NCBI GenBank assembly: GCA_019633425.1
Contig: WSUB01000203.1
Span: 1-64,000 of the forward strand
From: Tulasnella sp. 424
Taxonomy: Eukaryota; Basidiomycota; Agaricomycetes; Cantharellales; Tulasnellaceae
DNA: 64,000 nucleotides
Direction: 5' to 3'
In this document: in pieces, positions 55,831-64,000 of the stretch
How positions within the stretch are numbered: the first letter of the stretch is position 1
How the letters are laid out: each line of letters starts with the position of its first letter
Translations under genes and position numbers: made by a program
The notes under the pieces: model-generated
Told to the model about the DNA's origin: nothing
The model's input: the letters and a program-made list of their open reading frames with translations, nothing else
Database searches by the model: none

Positions 55831-56240
55831 GACTTCTTTGCGCTGCTCCCGAGGCGTTGGTCGAAGGTCGTCTGGCGTTGCGGCTTAAGGCTCGTTCTCT
55901 CCTGGGATAGAAGGGAGCTGATATAGTGGTCGATACGGTGGGTGCGGGCGATGGTGGGTCGGGTCTCTCTTCCAGTGCTGGGGTTTTAAGCTGTGGCAGT
56001 GGTGTTGGTACCGGGTGATCAGAATGCGTGCCCACTTTTTGTTTTTCCTTCAAAGGATGATTCGGAGAGGGGGGGAGGCGAGGGAATGAGGAGAGGGTGA
56101 TGCAAGAGAGAGTCAAGGGGAGGGAGAAGCCGAGTCTCTTGGGGGTGGTGGTCCTGAGGCGCTTTGGAGGCTCCCATTTATGAAGGATTCCCGCGTCTAA
56201 CTCTCAGGGCAGCAAAGCACTTTGTTTGTTGCTGTTGTTA

Positions 56241-56580
56241 TAACCTCGCATTTATTATTTATTATATTTCACAAGATTACAACAACAATATTTATTTTCC
56301 TGGTCCGTACCCTTCCCGGCCGTCCGGTCAGCCCTGACCCAGCAATCCGGACTCACCCTCTGCCCGACCAAAAATGAGTCCAGCCAAACAGCGCGGCGAT
56401 GGGAGAGCTATAACCTCGCATTTATTATTTATTATATTTCACGAGATTATAACAATAATATTTATTTTCCTGGTCTGTACCCTTCCCGGCCATCCGATCA
56501 GCCCTGACCCAGCAATCCGGACACACCCTCTCCCCGACCAAAAATGAGTCCAGCCAAACAGCGCTGCGATGGGAGAGCTT
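56241..56580. repeat. 170-bp tandem direct duplication, two copies
   Basis: Copies 56241-56410 and 56411-56580 differ at only about ten positions. Each holds an AT-rich start (TTTATTATTTATTATATTTC) and a GC-richer end (CAGCAATCCGGAC, ATGGGAGAGCT). They lie upstream of the kinase gene at 54.1-55.8 kb and may affect its promoter region; no protein is evident. Confidence 0.95.
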
Positions 56581-57059
56581 ATATGGGGAGGTGGATTTTG
56601 GCTTTAGTGTTTTTTCCCCTAGAGAGAGTAGGGGAGTGAAAAGGAAATAAAGGTATGAGGAGAAGGGACGATTCGAGACTCGAGAGAGCGAGGGTGTTGT
56701 CGGTAGGGAAGCATGCACTGGACTTTGATAACTTGGACAATAGGCCGTGAGCCTGGTCGCGTCGCGTCTCTCGTGTCCAGTCTCCCGGTGCCCATTGCCC
56801 CGCCTTGGATGTATGATCACGGACCACCACCGGATGCCGCTGAAGTCGGCGGGAACACTGAGTGCGGGAATGACGACTTGTGGAAAACGATAGAAAGACG
56901 CGATTTGGGGTCATCGTGGTTCTTCTCCGTTGGGGTGACCCTAACTAGAATCCATTTTTGTTCCGAGGCTTCTGAGGTGAAGGTAACGCCTGGTCTTTTG
57001 GGACTGCATGCACCCTTGGATCAAGAACTTGGTAAGCACAAACAAGATACGGGTTCGCC

Positions 57060-57480
57060 CTCTCTCCCTCCTTCATTTCGCTCTCTTTCTCTACTCGCCC
57101 ATCGGCATTCCTCCCTCCCATCTCCCCTTCTAAAGTCTGTTTTGAAACCAACCGAAACCTCGCCAGCCCGATGAGGAATCTCCTGGGCCTATCACAGCAC
57201 CTCACTTCTTCTCGTTACACCTCCCACCTCCCCTCGCATCTTCTCGACGATTTCGCCACTCATTGCTTGTCGTAGCCATCGTATGTCAATTGGAGATAGA
57301 ACTGGACGTATTCTCCGTCAAGATTGCTACGTTGCTTGTGAGTCTTGGGTGGCACGGCGCTTGTTGCGTCATCGTGCCTAGTCCAGATCAAAATCAAAAC
57401 AAGTCCATTCCCAATGACGCCGAAGATCTTCGCAACGTCACGGTTGATCCAGTTTCTCTGTGAGTCTCCGAAGGATGCTA
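57060..57480 (+). repeat. Dispersed duplicated segment, left half of an interrupted copy
   Basis: Corresponds to the left half of 51555-52450 and ends exactly at the TA (57479-57480) that borders the 936-bp TIR element. The continuation of the duplicate is found at 60335. Confidence 0.8.
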
Positions 57481-58416
57481 CAGTGCGTTGCACAAAAAAA
57501 CCGGAAGGTGCGGAAAAGGGAAAATAATTATCATAATATAATAAAATAAATAAAAATTGTCGGGTACCATAGAACGATTTCTTGATGGGACCTGAGCTGT
57601 GTTCCAGTAGGTTGCAGTGAGTGACCCTGACCCCTTGTACTTGGACAGAGCAGAGGCGAGAGAATCCCGATTCCACTGGACTTTCTTTTCTCGCCTCACC
57701 CCGCGCGTGATATTTGTGAGCATCCTTAAGTTGCTTGCTGCACATCTCTCGCCCTCCTCTCGCCCTGACGACCTTTCAAGTACAATCCAGCAGCAGTCCG
57801 CGATATATATCGCTTAGAAAAGAGGTGTGATATCTACATCATGGGTATCTCCTATGAGCCAACTCGAAGAACGCACTGTCCTGTTGTTAGCTTCAAGGTC
57901 CCGCTAGACTTTGTCGCAAGCGCTCGCCAGATCTTGTTGCTAGCTTCAACATCCGAATCCATCTCATGAGTCATGGACAGGACTGTCTTCTTATTTGCTC
58001 CTAAGGATTCAACATGCTCGATGTCGTAGGGATCGAGGAGACGAGATCGCCCGCGGCGGGTTGCACAAAAAAACGGAAGGTGCGTTTCTCGTGACGCAGA
58101 TAATTCCGGTCACAATCCTGTCACGGACTCGGAACGTCACGGAAGATAGAGAATCCCCCCAAATTCGCCACCTCGCTACACCATGTGCGCCCCATAAGCA
58201 TACCTGAGGAGGTCTGAGGCCGGAAGGTTCCATGATTTGATGGATACAGTGGCCGTCTTCCTTCTATTTGACCGTTTTTCCCCCTAGAAGTGCTTCGTCA
58301 CGGGGGTTGTAATGGTTATCACAAAAGGCGCACGAAACGAATAGGGTAGATGGGGTCTCGGTCCCTGCGCTGGGAAAAAACGTGCCGTCCGATTTTTTGT
58401 GCAACGCAGTGCACTG
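57481..58416. mobile_element. 936-bp non-autonomous TIR element (Tc1/mariner-like), TA target duplication
   Basis: The left end begins CAGTGCGTTGCACAAAAAA; the right end, read inwards on the other strand, begins CAGTGCACTGCGTTGCACAA. They match over about 22 bp apart from a 4-bp insertion in the right end. Both are flanked by TA (57479-57480 and 58417-58418). TA duplication and a CAGTG start are typical of Tc1/mariner/pogo elements. No transposase frame is visible, so it is non-autonomous. An internal copy of the left-end motif (GTTGCACAAAAAAACGGAAGG near 58057) points to rearrangement or nesting. The uninterrupted paralogue near 51983 shows the empty site GCTAAAT. Confidence 0.8.
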
Positions 58417-58418
58417 TA

Positions 58419-58738
58419 AATGCCATCATATGACCCGACGTCGATCTCCATTCGTCCTGAGCACTTATCCGACCACGCGACAATCCACTGAACTTGAATA
58501 AAGCTAGCAGGGCCGTGCAAGCCCGGCAGTGCCCGCTACCTTGAGGCAAGGCTGTCTCATAGAAATTCAGGTAATATTTGGGGATAAAGACGTGATCTAT
58601 TTTGTCCCTACACAGTAAATTATACGGGGACTAGGCAGACCGGAGCGATTTTGGACGTGATACAGGTGATGGAGAAGGCGGTCAATGTAAAGACATGGAA
58701 AAATTATCATTATTATTATTATTATCATTATTTTTTAG

Positions 58739-58772
<34 letters not shown>

Positions 58773-60334
58773 CTGCGTGTCTGTGGAGAAAAACTGGAGA
58801 CTTACTGAGTATATCGTGGTGGAAGACTTGGCGTTGCCATTGTCACAGTTTACGGAAATCGGGCCAAAGAAGTATGGACCTATCATGAAAATCATGTACT
58901 GAAGCAGTTTGATTTAGAGGAGGTGGAGCCCTGGTCGACATCGTGCTTCAATGGCGTTACTGGCGAGAAAATTGAAGCAGGTGAAGTGATGCGAACGGGT
59001 CCATACTCTAGTCACTTGGTCACTCTCGCGCAGAGTTTTGAGATGAATGGAGATGAAGAGCGAGCCCTTTGTGGGTAGAAAGGTCGGTGAGCGAAAACGT
59101 GGTATATAATCGGGCGATGTATTCGCATGTGACAAGGGTCTCTTCCAATCCTTTCCATCCACGATGTCGTATGGCTGCAACCTTACACGGAGTCTAATAA
59201 AGGCTCTAAGCCGGAAGAGTCCCGGGACATCGATCATGGAAGCTACGGTGCTTTCTTCCATCGCGAGTGAATGGTTGCAAAATCAAAACGCACGCCGCCG
59301 AATATCAGAAAGTCGAATTAGAGTCTTACGGCGGTCGGCGGTTTCAAAATTCAGCGCCATGATAACACGGTGTCGCGAGAGATGCATACGAATGTTCAGT
59401 GCGACCGAAGATGGTGAAAGGGTATAATAGAGGCTATAGGTATTGACGAAATCTTGATACGTACATAGCCCATACACGGTTGGTGATATGAACCATATAG
59501 CTGCTGAAATCCCTAATCTAACGACGTGCTCTCAGAGAGAGGCAAGGGAGGTAGAATCGACACTCATTATTGGCATAAAAAGGAGTGACAGAGCTGCGCG
59601 AGAATTCTCGTTGAGACTCGCCTGGGGCGTAGAACATATAAGTAGACTCAACCACCGAGCTAGCACGCTCGCAGGTCGTTAATACGTGAGGCTAGTTCGA
59701 ATGTCTTTGCAAGCGGCTAGGACGGCATCATCGAGATGATGCTGCCCGGAATATAGTCTATGGCAGCGGCAAGTAAAGAAATGTATATCTGTTTCTGTTT
59801 CTGTTTCAGCGGTTACAATAGGCGCGCTGCAGAGCGCCATGACCCCGGCAAGTGTTCCCGCGGACGGATCCCCTTGAAAATAATCAGTAGCGATGCGGCA
59901 ACCGAGAACGAAATCGATCGAGCTCACCACAGCTCCAATCGATATGCATCTTGGTGAAGTGTACAGGACGGGCGGTTAGCGAGAAGGTAAGGAGTGCGCG
60001 CACCTCAGCTGGCACTATCATCGCCATAAGAGGCTCGCATCTGAAAGACCGTGGATAATGTGAGATACATAAGCGAAGCGAAGACCACAACCGGATAAAA
60101 TACAATCAACGCATAGGCGGTGAACTCGTCCCATATTTGGAAGCAGTAGAGTAGTGCACGTGCACTGGCGAACGGCATGACGAGGTGTGACGTCAGGGGA
60201 AATTAGCTGGGCATTGACAGTTCAAACTCAGCCATCGATAATTCGAGCTCAGCTGCTGAATCAGCCCCACATGTCGACCTCGATTTCTTAATGGTTTCGA
60301 AAATCGGGTACAAAGACCCACTCCCAAGGTGGCG
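58419..60334. other. Insertion-like interval without a recognised gene
   Basis: This 1.9-kb stretch separates the TIR element from the right half of the duplicated segment, and is absent from the copy at 51.6-52.4 kb. Frames near 58914-59430 and 59680-60100 show no domain. No terminal repeats were recognised. Confidence 0.4.
58704..58775. repeat. ATT/ATC microsatellite
   Basis: Imperfect (ATTATC/ATT)n tract of about 70 bp. Any frames through it are low-complexity artefacts. Confidence 0.9.
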
Positions 60335-60780
60335 GGAATGTCGCCCATACACATCTCCCAGCTCCTCGCTAGAGCATTAATAACCAGCCTTGGCCTCTCA
60401 CCGGTCGTGACTGTCTTTCTTCTCGGTGTCTAATCGAGCGGGACGTCGTCTGGCAAGTCACCATCTTGCGGCGTTTGGGTGAGTTGTTTCCTACATCATC
60501 CCCTCTTCCCGATTTTCCTCTTTGTCCCGTCTGACGAAGCTGCTTTCGCTCTTCTTTCCTTCAAGCGTGGTGTCAATGGCCTGTCAGATGAAAATCAACC
60601 CTCCCATCGAGCAGCGCCCTCCTCCCCAAAGCCACGAGGCCATTCCTGCGTCCCACCCAACAATCTCGGCAATCGGAGAGTGTTTCTGAGACAATTATCT
60701 CCAAGCGCCCTCTTCAAGAGACTCAAGACCAAATCTCCAGTCTGAATGGTCATGCCGCTAGTGTTGGTCCGCACCTTGAC
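60335..60780 (+). repeat. Dispersed duplicated segment, right half of the interrupted copy
   Basis: Matches the right half of 51555-52450 from TCGCCCATACACATCTCC to AAGAGACTCAAGACC. A frame with SDEAAFALLSFKRGVNGLS parallels MSDDAALALLSLRCGLNG of the other copy but lacks the initial ATG (GTG instead), so the gene start is lost here. Confidence 0.8.
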
Positions 60781-62700
60781 ATGTTAGATTGTCAATGCCA
60801 TTTTTTCAGTCATCGACGGTCACTCATTCCGTCCTTCCACTCCGTCTCCTGCTGGTTTCGCGTCCGCCTTATGTGAGTGCCTCAGGGATTGGGTGCCGTT
60901 GGAATGTAACAGATGGTTGAATACGAGCCGGGGGGAAGTCGGCTGCGTTCCCTACGGTCTTAGCGAGACCCACGTGACCAAGACCGACCGAACGAAACAG
61001 TAAGGCTTAGAACAAAGCACGTGATGAGCCACCTCCTTCACCAAACCATTGCGCTCCGCGCCGTCCTGCCCACGGCAAATTTTCCGGGTTTCCTCCTCCG
61101 TATGCGCACTCAAAAGCCTCAAAGATTCCCGCCGCAAAGGCATCCTTCATACACATCACAGCATGTATCTCTCCAGAAATAGATTGTGTGCTACTAGTGG
61201 AATTCCTTGAACGCCAGAAAAACTACGAACCCAACAAGGAGCCGAGGTTGTCGTTATCCTGCTCTGTGTCTGGGCTGCAAACACACTCGCCCGAGACCCG
61301 GGAGAGTGATTCCCGGCCGCGCTCGACGCCCGCGGGGGCGAAGAAGATAGTAGGGAAAGCGTAGTTGCGGCGGTCTAGTGACGAACGGGAGTCACTTGAT
61401 CTCAGTGGACACCAAGTATTACTCGCATAGCTGATAGAACCTACTAGCGGCCATCCCGATGCGTGCGGCCGAGAGTAGCGGAGTGACCCCGCTCAGAAAT
61501 AGATGGACCTGAGCCCAACGACCCATTTTTGTAACTTCGAGGCTCACACAAAATCGCCGATGCCGAAGTCCAACTGTCCGGCCGCGTGAAGAGATTGATC
61601 GTTGAAGGCGAGGGGTGTCCACAAAGCGATAGGCTAGTGTCCTATCCTGAGCGGCCGGCAGCTTTTAATGCAAAGGGATAGAAGAGGTGCCAGTGAAGGA
61701 AGAAAGGCAAAGGACAGAGTGTGTAGGCTCAGATCAGGGAGGAGAGCGGCCGGGCGGGGCAGCAGAGGAACAGGCAGCGCGCCGGAAAGACAAACACAGA
61801 CAACCGTGCCTGACTAAAATCGAACGGACAGAGATTTAGGGGAAGGAGACCTGGTCCACAGCCGTGGCCAGGAATCAAAAAGAAACCCCCTACCAAAGTA
61901 GCGGGAACCAACCAAGAGACGCACAGAGATACGATTGCACGTCAGCTGGCACCAAGCAGCGGAAAGGCTGTCCGTATACTTTCAGGGGTTTGGAGGAGAA
62001 TTCGTAGAAATTCCTACTCTCAAAGTTCCAAGCAGTCGTTTGATGGTTCTTCTCTACGGAAGCCAGCCGAGAGTCCGAGGGGACGCTAAAACATGTCGAG
62101 CAGATCGTAGTTGTTGCAGCGTACAGTGGTGGTGAGAAGTCATTATATGGCGGGCGCGGGAGCGGTCCAACTTGAAATCTGGGATATTAACCCGAGGGCA
62201 AGAGATCAGCCCTTCAGAATTGACCCAAACTCAACGCCGAGCTCTCTGCGACCGGAATGTAGTCGTTACTTGGCACGAAATTCTTTTGCTGGTGCAACCG
62301 ATAGTCATTGCTGGTATCCGATACGTTCAGCATCGTTAAGCTGGTCTAGGAATGAACGCGGAATACGTCGATATGTACATTTTGCGAAGCGGAAATATCC
62401 GACGTCGCCACGTGACTCATGTGCTACAAGATGGTAAACTAATACGGAATAGTCGTTACTAAGACTAGCTCTCTAGAACTAGGCTGTGGAATATCGACGT
62501 AGTGTCCTTGATCGAAACAGAGAGGAACGAGAGAACCCTCCTCAGGAAGGCACATAATGGCATAGCGAATACGGAATATCTCAGTCGAAAGAGAAGTCAA
62601 CGACAAGTACAACTGAATAAGGTACGAAGGGGTTTGAGGATTATGACGATGCTTCGCGGGGTACCTTTCGAGCAAAAGGGGTCAACAACGTGTCCGGCGT
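60781..62700. other. Interval without a recognised gene
   Basis: Short frames on both strands (for example minus 61419-61622, plus 61935-62135 and 62111-62437) with no domain. It may contain the 3' flank of the right-edge kinase and further degraded duplicates. Confidence 0.5.
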
Positions 62701-64000
62701 CTAGACGTTCCTATGAGAGGCTCTCACCGTGCCTGCGCACCCATCGCTCGACTCAACTAGTGCAGCCAACCGCTCCTCGACTAACGACATTGAAGGCCGT
62801 TCTTCCGGCACCGGAGACCAACAATCACGGATTATATCTCTCAGAGAACTCTCGAGCTCTGGGTACTTGTTCCAATCTTGGACCGGGCTGACTGGTTTGG
62901 TATGATCGTTTACGGCGAAAATTATACCATTATCACTTAAGTTGGCGAAGGGCATTTTGGAAGTCATGACCTTGAAAAATGGTCACCTTGCGGTCAGTCC
63001 AGTTCAATCTCGTGGCAGTAGAATGGGAAAAGAATATCCACCCAAAATGCCAAGCTTCCAAAGCTGTAAGTGTCGCTCTCGCATGACCTCGATCCTCCCA
63101 AAATTTGTTCCGGAGCCATCCATCTCCGGGTTCCGGCCTGCTGCTGCGAAATAGTGTACATATGCTCTTCTCCCAGAATGGTTGCCAGGCCAAAGTCTGC
63201 GAGGCGAGGCTCATTCTGATCGTCGATTAAAACGTTTTCCTGTAGAGAGCGCCATCCATCTGAGCTGTCTGTAATGCGAGAAGCGTCGTAAGACATACAG
63301 GTTTTATATCTCCATGCGCAATTCGGGGGATCCTCGAGTGAAGATAATCGAGGGCCTTTGCGATACCGTGCAACTACGGAAGAAAACATATGGACTACAA
63401 TGAGGTTGATTAGGGTCGTGAAAACACGTACCAGTTTCAGTCTGTGTACTCTGGTATTCTTGGTTAAGTATTGCCGTAAGCTGCCTTTCCTATACCAGGG
63501 GGAGATGAATCGGGGACTCGGAGCCAAGGTGTACCCGATGAGGGGAACGATGTTCGGATGGGCTAGCCCCGACCAGGTTATACCTTCCTGCTGAAAGCGC
63601 TGATAGGATAGAGTGGAAGAAGCAAAGCTGTCAGTCAATGGCCTAATAATTGGTTTGATCACCGCCAAACATACTGCCAAAATCCGCTGATGAGATTCTG
63701 CATCACCGAACTGATGCAAGTCGACTTTTCGGAGGACCTTGACTGCAACCTAGGTCAAAACCAAGACGAATTTATGCGTAAATCGGGTGAGGACAAAATA
63801 AATGGCTGTAGCTTCATCAGAAACATACCTCGATCGGGTGTCCATTGGACGGCTCGCAGAACCGGATGAAGCATTTCCAGACGTCGGAATAGCCACCGCA
63901 CTGGTCCGGGTCCCCTTTGGGTTCGCTAACCCATCCAAGGAATGAGGGCCCCGTCGGTAAGAAACGGAATTCTGACCGTGATGGACCACTGGAGCTGGGC
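62701..64000 (-). CDS. TKL-type protein kinase (K6), cut by right window edge
   Basis: The first visible exon (64000 to about 63828) reads FLGWVSEPKGDPDQCGGYSD, then VWKCFIRFCEPSNGHPIE. Exon 63749-63675 has VAVKVLRKVDLHQFGDAES (75 nt). The next exon is 168 nt (HPNIVPLIGYT, FISPWYRKGSLRQYL), then a 75-nt exon LDYLHSRIPRIAHGDIKP. It is followed by ENVLIDDQNEPRLADFGLA with RRWMAPEQILGG, and the last exon VMTSKMPFANLSDN to PEERPSMSLVEERL with TAG at 62701. All catalytic residues are present. Exon sizes equal those of K1 and K2, showing common origin. The donor after the penultimate exon (TGG-GTGGAT) is weak. The N-terminal region lies outside the window. Confidence 0.82.

Noticed and set aside
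58680..58800. Coding frame at 58651-58902
   Set aside because: It runs through an ATT/ATC microsatellite giving Tyr/Leu/Ser runs; no domain.

Overview
The window looks like nuclear DNA of a mushroom-type basidiomycete (Agaricomycotina). Coding sequence is cut by many short GT-AG introns of about 50-70 bp. There is an expansion of TKL-type protein kinases, a CBM1-linked pectate lyase, a GH79-like enzyme and a large CACTA-type (Plavaka/KDZ-like) transposase. I see no rRNA, convincing tRNA, CRISPR or prokaryotic signals. Gene models were assembled by eye, so exon edges are predictions.

Left flank (0-10.8 kb): three TKL kinases on the minus strand. One is cut by the window edge, one lies just downstream of an MSP-like domain, and one has a separate helical N-terminus. 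An unrecognised plus-strand gene and a small membrane protein follow.

Central graveyard (10.8-20 kb and 40.4-49.4 kb): broken copies of conserved genes. They resemble the splicing factor Tat-SF1/Cus2, bestrophin, a SNF2 helicase, a CBM1-pectate lyase (in two complementary fragments), a cadherin-like surface protein, the histone chaperone HIR1/HIRA, and a DM9-repeat gene. Two inverted copies of a composite repeat (AT-rich block plus an 8-bp GGATTGGC minisatellite) sit 31 kb apart at 10.85-11.76 and 42.59-44.01 kb. The order repeat then CBM1-pectate lyase is the same on both arms, so this is an old, eroded inverted segmental duplication. Most lesions are frameshifts, deletions and C-to-T/G-to-A type nonsense or splice-site changes.

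Between the arms are genes that read as intact: a coiled-coil membrane protein (21.5-23.1 kb), a small unknown gene (23.3-24.0), the transposase (24.0-27.9), a long multi-exon unknown protein (32.4-36.9), a WD40-like protein (37.1-38.6) and a SUN-domain nuclear-envelope protein (38.9-40.2). Relics of an S1-like peptidase and a GPI-type GH79 protein lie between them.

Right flank (49-64 kb): more minus-strand kinase loci. They are two degenerate relics, a pseudokinase lacking the catalytic Asp, a complete 527-aa kinase with a C-terminal membrane segment, and a kinase cut by the right edge. Dispersed duplicated segments, a 170-bp tandem duplication and a 936-bp TIR element with TA target duplication lie among them. 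All eight kinase loci point the same way, which suggests expansion by duplication and decay around an older core.
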